From: Schistocerca nitens
Lineage: Eukaryota > Arthropoda > Insecta > Orthoptera > Acrididae
Reading direction: 5' to 3'
Assembly (NCBI RefSeq): GCF_023898315.1
Contig: NC_064616.1
Span: 535,699,102-535,763,101 of the forward strand
DNA length: 64,000 nt
Shown here: positions 23,039-33,871 of the stretch, one piece after another
Numbering within the stretch: position 1 is the first letter of the stretch
How the letters are laid out: every line of letters begins with the position of its first letter
The notes under the pieces: generated by a model
What the model was told of the DNA's origin: nothing
Seen by the model: only the letters and a program-made list of their open reading frames with translations
Databases searched by the model: none
Made by a program: the position numbers and the translations under genes

Positions 23039-23523
23039 GTTAGAAGTAATAAACTGGTGAAAAATCGACTTATGAAATAGGTAGTGCACTGACAAACCAA
23101 GTTTAACATTAATGATGCCTGGGGCCGCATATGTGCTAGCGAGCGCTGTGATTGGTCGACAAAGCTCGCTCCGCGCATGCGTAAAAGGTTTCAGCGCATC
23201 TAGCACCGTGAGCTGGCGCACATCGACCCCCGTATTGTTGCGAAACAGTCGATCAGAGAAGCCGCATTCTCCGGCACTAAACTGTGTATGCGTTCTCACT
23301 TAGGAACTGCAAAGGCTGCTTGGGAATACGACCTGAAGTAAAAGTACACATGTTTTTCACGCGAAAAGAAAAATAGTGATGAATTCGATTTTCACATTTT
23401 TATTCAATAATTTTACTCATTATTTTACACGATTTGGTAAAAGGTGGCCGCGGACACACTAGAAAGAGCCGGCGGACCCCTAAGGGGTTCGCGGACCACA
23501 CGTTGGGAAGCCCTGCTGTAGGT

Positions 23524-23990
23524 AGTGCGTTTCGACTGCTACGTGTTAGGCAGGCTGCCTAAGTGCCACGAAAAGTCGCCTGCACATTGGCTCCCCACCT
23601 CATAGCACTGGCCACAGGGATCGCAAGCGATGTCGCTGTATACCCTGCACATTCCTCTCCTACGTCGATTGCCATCCAGGGGAGTATGCGCTGTAATGAA
23701 ATTTGCTTCAGCCTAAGATTCTGAGCCTGAATGGCAATCGAATTCAGCCCATTCCCCGAGCAGTACAGAGTGTCGCACATGAAACCGATACGCCTTACGC
23801 CCGAAATTCAAGTAACAATGAACTAACTAAAAACGAATAGATAGCAGTAGCGTCAAAAATACATAATTACCTGTTTATGAGAGATTCTGGCAGTGGTGTC
23901 GATGGGCATCCAGGAATAGCAGATTTCGTATGATGACGTTACCAGCACCACTCAGTATTTATGCAGGCGTGATGTAGTTGATTTCTCTAG
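23524..23990. other. Unassigned spacer
   Basis: Nothing recognised between the hAT target duplication and the next transposon. Confidence 0.4.
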
Positions 23991-23994
23991 TAAT

Positions 23995-25180
23995 TTTCCG
24001 TTTAAAATTTCTGTTGTGAGAGGACTGTCAGCATACACTTTGCTTTTTAGTGTGCACCATAAATAAAAATCACACGATGTTAAGTGCGGAGATCTTGTGG
24101 GGAAGAGCCCTCTATATCGACAAGTCCGTCTTCAGGGAACACGTTGGAGGATGTGGACCGTACTTTGGTTGGATGTGGGAACGGTGGCTCCATCTTGCTC
24201 GAAAACTGCATATAGCTTCTCCGCATCTGGTAATTGTGCATAGAAATAGTTAAAGATCGATAGATATCTGGCAATGTTTAAGGTGTAACTGAAAAATATG
24301 GGGCCAATAATGCGCACCCCGGACAACGTACACCAAACGCCTGTCTTCTCCTAATGGAGACGTTCTTCATGCAGAATATGTGGGTTTTGCAGCGACCAGT
24401 ATCCACATTTCTCGGAGTGTACATAGGTCTCATCTGACATGAAGTAATGTAAGAGGTCCAAGTAACTGCTAACAATCGATGTTAACAGCCATTTACAATA
24501 ATGAACTGTTTTTCCCTGATCCTCAAATTTCAACTCTTGCTCCACACTCAGACGATAAGCTTTTTATTTCATACGTTTTAGTACACCGTGATACGATGTA
24601 CGAGAGCCACCAACCTGCTGCGATAACCTCCTTAAAGACTTACGGGGACTTCTCGTAATGTGTACGCGAATTGTGTCTATAGTTTCAGGGGTCCTCGCTG
24701 TCGGTCACCTATTCCACTGCACATTCTGAACGGATCCCTCGCCGGCCGCGGTGGTCTAGCGGTTCTGGCGCTGCAGTCCGGAACCGCGGGACTGCTACGG
24801 TCGCCGGTTCGAATCCTGCCTCGGGCATGGGTGTGTGTGATGTCCTTAGGTTAGTTCGGTTTAAGTAGTTCTAAGTTCTAGGGGACTTATGACCTAAGAT
24901 GTTGAGTCCCATAGTGCTCAGAGCCATTTGAACCATTTGAACGGATCCCTCAGCCCTCCATTTCTTGTACAGATCTTGAATAGTACTGGTTGTGGGAAGT
25001 TTCCTCGCAGAATATTTCATTTGAAACATATCTTTACGTTCCTTGATGGAGCCTGTCTTCATGTGACACCCCAAAATGGCATTTCGCTGTTATTATGCAA
25101 ACTGCTCGATTTCTGTTCTAACTCAACAGTACGGGCTTAACTGTTACGTGAGGCGCACCGATTTTGTGTCGGACACCCTG
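23995..25180 (-). pseudogene. mariner-like (DUF4817-type) transposon relic carrying a SINE
   Basis: The right end CAGGGTGTCCGACACAAAAT (minus strand) abuts TA at 25181. Minus-strand blocks: an N-terminal helix-turn-helix with MKTGSIKERKDMFQMKYSAR and ARKLPTTSTIQDLYKKW; a SINE; SPRKSLRRLSQQVGGSRTSY; YFMSDETYVHSEKCGYWS, where the family has FMSDEAYFHLSGYVN; GVRIIGPIFFSYTLN; FEQDGATVPTS (family FQQDGATAHTS); and RSPHLTSCDFYLW (family RSPDLTSCDFYLWG). Frameshifts break it at least twice. Same superfamily as the intact element at 17229. The left terminus was not resolved. Confidence 0.85.
24741..24937 (+). mobile_element. SINE family A, full length with 14-bp target duplication
   Basis: Starts GCCGGCCGCGGTGGTCTAGC, B box GGTTCGAATCC, ends GAGCCATTTGAACCATT. 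Target duplication TGAACGGATCCCTC lies at 24727-24740 and 24938-24951. Inserted into the mariner-like relic just after its N-terminal helix-turn-helix. Confidence 0.95.
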
Positions 25181-25182
25181 TA

Positions 25183-25330
25183 TAATAGGTGAAGACTGCA
25201 GCAACTGAGAAGAGCATGATACGTTATTGCAACCAATTCCCCAGGATACCCAATCGATACACAAAGTAAATAGTAAAGGTAACAAGGAGGATTTTAGAAA
25301 ACATAGTTCATGGAGCGGATACGGAACAGT
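25183..25330 (+). pseudogene. Non-LTR relic fragment, paralogue of the 17-19 kb copy
   Basis: In the opposite orientation to 16810-18905 it contains the same tract: GAGAAGAGCATGATACG, CCAATTCCCCAGGATACCCA, CGATACACAAAGTAAATAGT and AAAGGTAACAAGGAGGATTT. It crosses the point where the intact transposon lies in the other copy. Confidence 0.75.
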
Positions 25331-26660
25331 GGAGTAGCATTGTGTTATCAGATGGGTCCTAATTTATCAGCCTCTTGTAGTCTGCACACATGCACATGCA
25401 CATGCACACGACCGATATGGTAGCATCAGCGCTCTAGTACGGAGCAGCATGTCGTCAGGACCGTGTTCACCGAACCAAGAGCTTCGTAGCGGTACTGTGA
25501 CAGTTTCGGTCTGTAAAAATGATATCTCTCGCGAAACATTGTTGGGTAAATTTTTGAGTCAGTATCCCATGAGTATTGTTCAAAAATTCTACTGTCACCA
25601 GCTTGGGCCTTATTTCTGACGAATTAACATTGTGTTCAGGAATGATACACGTTCGGTGTTTCCGCAGTGCTGTGGCAGGACACTACCCTGCCATACTAAA
25701 TATCATCAAAACGTCTTCCTTGTGCCATCCTGCTCCATAACTCTAATACAGCCTCAAACGTACGCATTCTGCAGTCAGAACCAAGTATTGGGTACTGGGA
25801 TACTGGAGTATCATTTCAGCACAACACAGAGGCTTATAACCTACGTGTACCTATGAGCCTTTTCTTGGAGCATAGAGATCTGTGTACCATCTGCTGGATG
25901 ATAATGCCCTACTACAAAAGGATGATGTGATGAATGAGTCTGCAACCTATATGCGACCATATGGGCCTACTTTGGCTGATCGTGCATGAAATGCTTTAGA
26001 AGAGGGTTTGCAGGGCTACCGCTGTAACCACAGTACACTGAAATCTCTCGAGAGGGCAGTCGGATATTAATATATATTACTATCGCAAGCCACGATGGAA
26101 GGCCTGATCCACAATATGTGAAACCGTTGTGTATCTTGCACTGTAATGCGAGAACATCAAACCCCACAATGGCACTGCGTGTGTCTTCAGCCCCCATGAC
26201 AGTCTGTTAGGTATATCCTTGTATACTCACTGTTGTATCATTTCGCACAATATTTCAGATTACCTTTATGTACAAATCACAAATGTGCCAATGTTGTTTT
26301 ATGGGTTTCGGAGTTAGTGTAACTTATCGAGATGAGTGTATGTAAATCATTGTATTTTGTGAATATATCATTGGCAAAAGCATTATGGGGTCGAGTTTCC
26401 TTGTTAATCTGTTAACCAACGAATTCAGGAAGTCTCCTACAAATTTCAGGCGTCTGTGGGAGCCACATTTGAAGTGCGTGCATGACTGGTCTCTTTAAAA
26501 TTGTCATGTCAGAATATCTTCCTTGTAGTTCTTCAACGAAGCCAATGTCACATCTCTAATGCCCACGACGTTCGGCTCTAATATTCCTTATTTCTTTTGA
26601 ACAGAGAAACACCACTTATAGCGAGGTTGTTTGCTTACGGTAGGGGCATGTGTGCGTGTC
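25331..26660. other. Unassigned interval
   Basis: A stretch at about 25515-25570 (TCTCTCGCGAAACA, then GTAAATTTTTGAGTCAGTAT) resembles 19027-19080 and suggests another unnamed dispersed repeat. Otherwise nothing is recognised. Confidence 0.4.
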
Positions 26661-26681
26661 CGTGTACATGCGCATGTGCGT

Positions 26682-26701
26682 CTCTGTGTGTGTGAGTGTG
26701 T

Positions 26702-26744
<43 letters not shown>
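26682..26744 (+). repeat. (TG)n microsatellite
   Basis: About 60 bp of TG repeats with two early GAG interruptions. Confidence 0.95.
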
Positions 26745-26746
<2 letters not shown>

Positions 26747-27100
26747 TTCATCAGTCATTCAGGTGGTAAAACATTCTCTAAGGGGAGTACGTACGTCCTA
26801 TACCTACGGTGTTAAATTTGCAATACTGATGAGCCATTATCTCAGAACCTTTGAGAGATAGAGATCTGAAATTTTTAGGAAGTATAGTTTCGTTCCTCTT
26901 CTGATTACTGAACCAGGATAAGAATATACAGACAAAAACTGCGTTCAATTTTTTTTAAAAGTCCCCTGTTCCTTCTCTAAGTAAAAACCGTTACAAATAG
27001 AGATGTTTTGGAGGTTCAGCAGGTGAAGTATACTAAGAGGTAACATAGTGTAAAATAAGACATATGTATCTGTAATAGTTCCTGAGATAATAGGCCAAAT
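26745..27100. other. Unassigned spacer, possibly 3' flank of the Mutator-like element
   Basis: No coding. TAGTTCCTGAGATA at 27076-27089 recurs at 33094-33107, near the other side of the Mutator-like relic. Confidence 0.35.
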
Positions 27101-27104
27101 ATTG

Positions 27105-27682
27105 AAACGTCCCCTTTGAACAATTATACATGACTGTGCTTAAACTGACACACAGTATTTTTAGCGCAACGCAATCTGACTTTCAAAAATCCCTACAAAA
27201 GAATGGCCCTAACTAACATTAACCTATACCTTTCAAAAATCACTTACCTCACAAAAATCTTCGTTACTCGAACTACTGCAATACAGCGAGCGCCACTACT
27301 GCCAGCTAAATAAAAAATTCAAACTACGGAAGGCACTAACTACTGATAGGCATAGTTAGCAAATGAAAGATTTTAGTAGAGAACAAACAATGTATTTACC
27401 TTAATAGTGTTGAAAAATCATAATATACATAGCAGTTCATGACACCCAGTCTTACAAATTTCAAGACTCCGCCATCTCTCTCCCCACATCCACCGCTGCT
27501 GGCGGCTCACCTCCAACTGCGCAACGCTACGCGCTGTTCACATCCAGCTGCCGCTGCCCAACACTACAATGGCAGACAACAATGCAAACGAGACACAGAC
27601 TGCACACAGCACAGCCAGTGATTTTCATACAGAGCGCTACGTAACGTTGCCAATAAGAAAACATAAACAGCCTACTTACAAT
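27105..27682 (-). repeat. Dispersed repeat of unknown class
   Basis: A non-coding segment bounded by TTGAAACGTCCCCTTTGAAC on the left and CAGCCTACTTACAATATTT on the right. It resembles a family I recall as very abundant in locust sequence. It lies directly downstream of the Mutator-like C-terminus and probably inserted into that element's 3' region. Class and true termini are unknown. Confidence 0.5.
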
Positions 27683-28141
27683 ATTTAAAAAAAATGTCGT
27701 TTCTGGGAAATCAAGTTTAAACGTTTTATTTGATATTAACTCACATATGGAGCTCCTAGAAACAGCCAGGCCCATAATCAGCACTATCTGGATCGTCTAC
27801 TTGATAATCCTGCAAACCTAGAAGCTTCCTTCTTTTCCTGCCTCTTGTTTGTTTAATCATTTCCTCTACTACACTCTGCGCTTTCTTGATCCTGAGTCGA
27901 TCCATTCGCTGGAAGGCTTGCAGTGTGTTGTCTCCTGGAGTGATACCAAGTTGCTCTAGTACCCTAATTCTTCCCTTATTGCCAGCATTAGACGTTTCCA
28001 CAGCATCAAAAACACACAAGCATATAGTTTTCATGCCTACAAAGACATTTTTTGGTTTGCGAGTCCAAATGAAATTATTGAAAGACTTATTCGAGTTTTG
28101 CGTTCGACCATGGAGACATTTGGAAAGAAGATCAGGATGAG

Positions 28142-28142
<1 letters not shown>

Positions 28143-28202
<60 letters not shown>
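28143..28202. repeat. (TA)n microsatellite 1
   Basis: About 60 bp of perfect TA repeat. The frame through it (Tyr-Ile repeats) is not a gene. Confidence 0.97.
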
Positions 28203-28203
<1 letters not shown>

Positions 28204-28210
28204 CTCATGA

Positions 28211-28425
28211 TATGCTGTTTTTGTGCCTAAAGTGTTCCTCTGTACCTGCTGCCTGAGCTTTGCGGTACTTGCACCACGAATCAGCACCAGGTGTTCAAAG
28301 ACCATGTATAGGTGTATCATCAGTGGATGATTTGTGGAAGAATGTTGAACACACTGCTCTTTTTATTCCTTGTAGGTCATGTCTGTTGTTACTTATTGCC
28401 ATTCTATAATATTGCTGGAGTTCAT

Positions 28426-28429
<4 letters not shown>
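28211..28429. repeat. 219-bp duplicate D1 of Mutator-like coding sequence
   Basis: Starts TATGCTGTTTTTGTGCCTAA and ends GGAGTTCATCAAT. It matches 29192-29410 over the same length with four differences that I can find. D1 lies between the two TA microsatellites. Confidence 0.93.

Positions 28430-28492
<63 letters not shown>
28430..28492. repeat. (TA)n microsatellite 2
   Basis: About 63 bp of TA repeat running directly into the left end of the mariner at 28493. Confidence 0.97.
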
Positions 28493-28493
<1 letters not shown>

Positions 28494-29154
28494 GAGGGGC
28501 GTTCAGAAAGTAAGCTCCGATCGGTCGCGAAATGGAAACGACTATGAAAATCCGATAAAGCTTTGCACAGATGTGTTGGGTAGTGTCTCTAGTATAACCC
28601 CAGTTAGCATCACGTCGCTCTTCTCATTTCTGAGCTCGCAGTGAGTGCGTAAAGATGTCTAGAAAATAGTGTCTGCCGCCAAGTACGAGGGCCTGGTGAG
28701 AAATTTCGCCTGAAGCTATGCAGCTAACATTACATAACTGTCGTGCTGTTTCGTCTTCAAGACAATTCTCAGCCGCATTCTGCAGGGGCAATGAAGATGC
28801 TCCTGCATCGTTTGCAAATGGAAATGTTAGATTACCCACAATACAGTCCGCAGTTGTCTCCCCCTGAGTTTCATCTCTGGTCACATGAACCGCTGTCTTT
28901 GACGACAACATTTTGACACAGACAACGAGGTGTAGGCCAGCGTGGAGAATTGGCGGAAAGCACTGGCGGCTACCTTCTATGATGAGGCTATTGAAAAGTT
29001 GGTACAACGCTATGACAATAGTCTAAGTCAGAACGGCGACTACGTAGAGAAGTAGCTGAAAGGTGTAGCTAATTGTTACAAGTAAAACATTTCTGATGTT
29101 CACTGTGGTTCCAATTTGGCAATCAATCGGAGCTTACTTTCTGAACAGGCCTCG
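28493..29154 (+). mobile_element. mariner, internally deleted
   Basis: Terminal repeats are CGAGGGGCGTTCAGAAAGTA (left) and CGAGGCCTGTTCAGAAAGTA (right, minus strand), both continuing AGCTCCGAT; TA flanks both ends. At 662 bp it is about half of mariner length. Remaining plus-strand coding: PQLSPPEFHLWSHEP (family YSPDLSPSEFHLWSHLK), then WRKALAATFYDEAIEKLVQR and NSLSQNGDYVEK before a stop. The central region is lost. It is inserted in the Mutator-like codons for KPIY. Confidence 0.9.
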
Positions 29155-29191
29155 TATATATTGGCTTAATTATCTCCAGTACTGCAGATGG

Positions 29192-29410
29192 TATGCTGTT
29201 TTTGTGCCTAAATTGTTCCTCTGTACCCGCTGCCTGAGCTTTGCGGTACTTGCACCACGAATCAGCACCAGGTGTTCAAAGACCATGTATAGGTGTATCA
29301 TCAGTGGATGATTTGTGGAAGAATGTAGAACACACTGCTCTTTTTATTCCTTGTAGGTCATGTGTGTTGTTACTTATTGCCATTCTATAATATTGCTGGA
29401 GTTCATCAAT
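29192..29410. repeat. 219-bp segment D2, original location
   Basis: Contiguous with Mutator-like block 2 coding on both sides, so this is the ancestral copy and D1 is the derived one. Confidence 0.85.
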
Positions 29411-29439
29411 GTTTTTGGCTGTAAGTCTTCGTTTACCAC

Positions 29440-31960
29440 TTAGCGAATTCGTATGTTGTCGCAGTGGCCGAGCCGTGTCGCTTAGCTGGCCGTGCAGACC
29501 GCCCGCCATGCCGCTGTATGCAAATATTGCAATAAATAAAAATTTATTTTGCGACCACACATCGCTGTCCTTTTCAGCGGAACTGGGGGAAAACGCATCT
29601 AAAACCAATATTTTTTGTTAGTTTTTTATTTGAGTTTCAATGAATGAAACAATTAATTGTTAAAGTGATAAAAGTGTTTTAAAAACAGGATTGTACAAAG
29701 TTAATTGTATGTTCTTTTTTGGCGTGGTACGAGCAGGAAACAGGTGGGCAAAGTTTGCGCGGAAGTTACAAATGATCGCTGAGAATTGGGAAAGCAGGGA
29801 AACCCTTCGCTGGTGGGGATCTCATCAAGGATTTCCTGGTCGACTCGGTGGCTTGTATTTGTCCACCAGACCTCACGGAAAAATTTGAAAAAATAGTTCT
29901 TTCGCCTCAAACTGTTGCTCACAGAGTCGAAGATATGGTCTCAGATATAGAGCAGCAATTAATGGAGAGAGAGGCAAACTTCATTTCATTTTCTATCGCT
30001 CTTGACGAGTCCGCGGACGTTGCGGACATATCTCAGCTCGTCATATTCATTCGAGGTGTCGACGACAATCTACGTGTCACCGAAGAATTTCTCGATCTTA
30101 TACCATTAAAAGACACAACCACGGGTTTGGATATTTTTCAAGCCATGGAAAACGTGTTGGAGTCAATGGGTTTAAAATGGGAACGCCTCACCAGTGTAAC
30201 AACGGATGGAGCCCCTGCACTACGAGGGATACGCACTGGATTTCTGAGTTACGTCAGGTCAAAAATAGCTGAAGTCGGCTGTTCCTTATTCGCGACAGTC
30301 CATTGTCTGATACACCAGGAGGCACTTTGTGCGACGATTGTCAACATAAAAAATGTTATGGGCACAGTTCTTCGAACGGTTAATTATCTTCGCTCACATG
30401 GACTCACACATTGCCAATTTAAAGAATTTATGGCTGATATCGAAGCGGAATACCCGGACGTCCCCTACCACACCAAAGTAAGATGGCTGAGCAGAGGAAA
30501 GGTGCTTCATCGGTTTTTCCCCTTGAGGGGCGAAATAAATACCTTTTTGGAAATGAAAGGACGTCCAGAAGAATTACTTTGTGATCCTAAGTGGATGGCG
30601 AATTTGGCTTTCTTGAGTGACCTTACTGGTCATTTAAATACTTGGAATATTTCACTCCAACGCGAAAATCACTATGTCGTTAATTTAGTGCAGACGATAC
30701 AAGCATAAAAAAACTTATTTTGTGGAAAAAACAATTGCGCGAGAAAAATTGTGGACACTTTCCTGCACTAGAGAGCGTTAAAGAAGATGTAGATTTTCAG
30801 ATTATGTTGCAATCATTTGCGAATTACAAGAACGGTTTGAAAACAGATTTTTGGAGATAAGCGAGCTTCAATCGGCCTTAGATATATTTGTTCGCTTGTT
30901 TTCCCTTCAGCATAGGACGTCTCACAATTGCTTCAACTAGAGCTGATTGACCTGCAGTGCCATATCCGCCTGAAGGACCGCTTTCTCATGTGTAAAACTC
31001 TGGATGACTCTTACAGCTGTCTTCCACGAGAGAAATATCCTCTTTTGCACAAGCACGCGGCCTAAGTTCTCTCAATGTTTGGTTCCACGTATATCTGTGA
31101 GCGCTTTTTCTCTGTTTTAAAGCTTGCTAAAACTAAGAACCGTTCATTACTTGGCGATAAAAATTTGACTAATTCTTTGAGGTTATCAGTCTCAGGCAAT
31201 ATTGTACCAAACATTGACAAAACCGTTTCCTCGAAAAAGAAAAAAGTGTAAAATATTAATTGTCTTCTTTACCAACGTTGACTGTAAGAATTAAAGAGCT
31301 TTATAATCTCAATTCTATTTTTTAATAAGTTTTCAAACTTGGCCGGTTAAAATTATTATGTACAAAACAGCAAACTAAGGATCCGAATTCTAAACTCTGA
31401 AAAGGGATACAAAGAGATGTAGCCCGAAGTACAACAAAAAATATTTACTTGTAACTGCTAACAGTAAGAATGAGACTCTATATCCCTTACATAAAGTTAT
31501 TTCTAAAAAAAATATTTATGACTCTAGTTCATTTAAGAAACTGATATATTTTTCAGAAGATGCCTATTGTACATATGAAAAGTATGCACGTGCTGTACTA
31601 ATAGAATGAACCTGTGGGTCAGAAGACAACTAAGATGTACTTCGATTCTTGTTTTGGATATTGTTGTCTAAAGCTCTGCGTAGTAATTCTGCCACACGAA
31701 CACTAGTTGTTACCTAAACGGTAAGTGGTTAGCTTGTTTTACCGCTCGTCGGCCTCTTTTACAGAGGTGCATTTCCTCTGTTATTTTGTTTGCGTTGGAT
31801 CTGACTGCGGGACAGTCCAGCGCAGAGCAGTGGTGTGCGGTTCACTCGCTCCGCAGCTCTCTCTCTCGCTCCTATGGCGACACTAGCTACACAGGGTCGC
31901 GGACGGGACGCTGAACTACACTGTCCGGCGCCCGAGGGGCGCGGGCGCGCCCGCCGGGCG
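29440..31960 (+). mobile_element. hAT element inserted in the Mutator-like relic (ends approximate)
   Basis: This interval separates the Mutator-like codons KLSDGKAL (about 31990) from GKRRLTAKN (about 29440) and holds a hAT transposase relic. Its right part (31780-31965) is very GC-rich. I did not find clean terminal inverted repeats or an 8-bp duplication, so the boundaries are inferred from host-frame continuity. Confidence 0.65.
29700..31251 (+). pseudogene. hAT transposase (GTF2IRD2/EPM2AIP1-like), frameshifted
   Basis: Encodes a DDE transposase relic. An uninterrupted stretch (29848-30708) contains VLSPQTVAHRVEDMVSDIEQ, SIALDESADVADISQLVIFI (first catalytic Asp), VTTDGAPALRGIRTGFLS (second Asp), ATVHCLIHQEALC and HTKVRWLSRGKVLHRFF. 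Upstream, GNPxxDGDLIKDFLVDSVAC-like sequence continues in another frame. Downstream, after a stop at 30708 and frame changes, comes TFLH, LIDLQCHIRLKDRF and the C-terminal dimerisation tract MFGSTYICERFFSVLKLAKT ending KKKKV* at 31251. Same superfamily as, but a different lineage from, the element at 19162. Confidence 0.88.
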
Positions 31961-33116
31961 CAATTCTTGGATGAGCCTGATTTAGAGCCTTTCCATCCGA
32001 TAACTTCCCTTTTCCTTTTCTCTGCTTCAGTTTTCGAAGGCGTGTTCCCATTCGTTTTTGAACATGGCCCACACATTCAATCTTCAGAGTATGCTTTTCA
32101 CGATAGGGTTGGCTTCCCACGTCTAATTTGAAGGCCCTCGAATCACCATTCCCCAAGTACTCAGTGTAGCACACACCTCTTTCCTGCTGTGAGCGTCTGA
32201 ATATAGGAACAACTGCAGCAGCCTCCATACCCTCACTAGTTCCTGCATAATTCCTGGCACAATTTGTTTTACGACTTTCACTTTTTTCATTGTCTGCTGA
32301 TTTACACTGATGGCAATATTTAGTTAGCACTTCGATGTCTAAAATTTTACCTGTGTCTACACTAGTGACAGTTGCAACTGCATTTTTAGATGTGTCGCCT
32401 CTCTTCTGCTATGTATCATCTGCTGCCACAGATAGGTCTGTCGTGATATTTAATTCTACTGCTTCTCTAACAGCGGCTTTCATAGAAGCAACAGCGACAG
32501 ATTTGACACATTCACCAATTACTTCTGTGTATTTACTTGGTATGGTTGATGGGTTTGACAAGTTCAGCGTCGCACATAATACTTGAGCTGCAGTCAGTCC
32601 TGCACCTCATTCCATACAGGAAACTAACATTGCTCCCAAACAAGTCATTCTTGCACATTGAGAGCCTTCAAGCTTTGCACTGAACAACAAGTTTGTTAGC
32701 TAGTCCAGTCCTTGCAGATGTGTCCTCAAATATGCCGATTTGCCCACCACGAACCTTACATGGTACAGCATCTTGTAAAACTTGTCCTAACACACTCAAA
32801 TCTAATAAAGCAAACCTAAACTATTTATATGATCTCCTTTGTAAATAAAGAAATCCTCATGGTTTCCAAGTTTCCTCCTCGAAACACTAGTAGGCGAGTC
32901 CTTTTCGTGTGCCTGTGAAACAACTATTTCAGGATAAGCACTGGATTCAGATCCGGTCGTATGCTGATTTCCATGGAAACATTGCTCATAAGATGCACGT
33001 GCAATACTGCTATTTCTGTTAACACAGTGCATCCAACCTCTTAACATGAATTCAAGGAATAAATAGCTGAAAACCACAGCCTTGTAGACTGAGTAGTTCC
33101 TGAGATAGCAAGTCAA

Positions 33117-33870
33117 TGCAGAAAGACCGGATTGTTTTGCGCTTGCACTATTAACTTGGAAATGATAAAAAGTACACTTCTAATTGGAATTAACCGACAA
33201 ATAGCGCATGAAATTATTCAGGAGAGATCAAATATTATTCAGAGATAATAATCAGAAAATGTCACTTTTTTACCAGTTTCACCATACATACTCCCCTAAC
33301 ATTCAGTGCTAGTCATTGTACACAGCTACCTCATGAATTCGTAAGAAAATATGGCATCACAGCGTTACACGACAATCAGATTCAAGCAAAAACCAATGCT
33401 GAGTATATCTAAAAAATGCGATATTTTCGTTATGACCCATGGGTCGTGAATCATGTAAGCGAAAAAATGTGAAGAAACATTCACATAATCTATCATCAGT
33501 TTTCCTAGTTCTTACCATTTTCACAGTTTTCCATTAATAGAAGAAAAATTGCCGAAATCATACCAACTCCCAAAATTTATTTGTCGAGTGGGATGAAAAA
33601 GTAAAACACGAAACAGAAATTACAAAGGATTAACTTACTTTCAACTTGGGGACGTATCTGAAATGTACAAACTTGTTCCGTTACTTTGCCATAGAGAAAG
33701 CAACAAAATGTGTATGTGATTACCCCGAGTAACAATAGAACACATTCAGAAATGAATGAGGATGTTATTGACAGTGTCTACGAGCTCCGCAGGACGTCAG
33801 TAGCATTAATCTTGAAAGAAACTTTGGAGATGAGGATTGTGAACCACTCAAATATATCTACTACCAATAA
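33117..33870. other. Unassigned interval
   Basis: Probably includes the 5' flank of the Mutator-like element. No terminal repeat was identified. Confidence 0.35.
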
Positions 33871-33871
33871 T

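Larger units (their letters stand above)
19162..23515 (-). mobile_element. Complete hAT-superfamily transposon with 8-bp target duplication
   Basis: The left end CAGGGCTTCCCAACCTTTTC and right end ...GTTGGGAAGCCCTG form terminal inverted repeats (CAGGGCTTCCCAAC matches exactly). The flanks are CTGTAGGT at 19154-19161 and 23516-23523, a perfect 8-bp duplication as expected for hAT. The 4354-bp unit contains a minus-strand BED-finger transposase relic, a family-B SINE and a family-A SINE. Subterminal GGCGGACCCCTTCTTCAG and GGCGGACCCCTAAGG blocks reinforce the inverted symmetry. Confidence 0.95.
27756..33116 (-). pseudogene. Mutator-like transposase relic, split by hAT and mariner insertions
   Basis: Minus-strand blocks follow the order of the Mutator-like transposase family. 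Block 1 (33116-31965): HEDFFIYKGDHINSLGLL, then ADDT*QKRGDTSKNAVATVT (family DGTWQKRGHTS, Trp codon now TAG), TGKILDIEVLTKYC, NYAGTSEGMEAAAVVPIF, YLGNGDSRAF, IECVGHVQKRMGTRLRKLK and KLSDGKAL. Block 2 (29457-29157): GKRRLTAKNIDELQQYY, SSTDDTPIHGL, ADSWCKYRKAQA, SIPSAVLEIIKPIY. Block 3 (28140-27756): PDLLSKCLHGRTQNSNKSFN, NFIWTRKPKNVFVGMKT and the ending DSADYGPGCF. The gap between blocks 1 and 2 is the hAT element; that between 2 and 3 is the mariner/TA/duplication complex. The inserts restore continuity at both joints. It is inactive. Confidence 0.85.

Noticed and set aside
25376-25410. CACATG repeats as a regulatory array
   Set aside because: Only a few short copies, best explained as a minor simple repeat.
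26631-26861. Val/Cys-repeat open frame
   Set aside because: Translation of a (TG)n microsatellite.
27756-28320. Open frames with long Tyr-Ile repeats
   Set aside because: They run through (TA)n microsatellites. Only the part outside the repeat (Mutator-like C-terminus) is meaningful.
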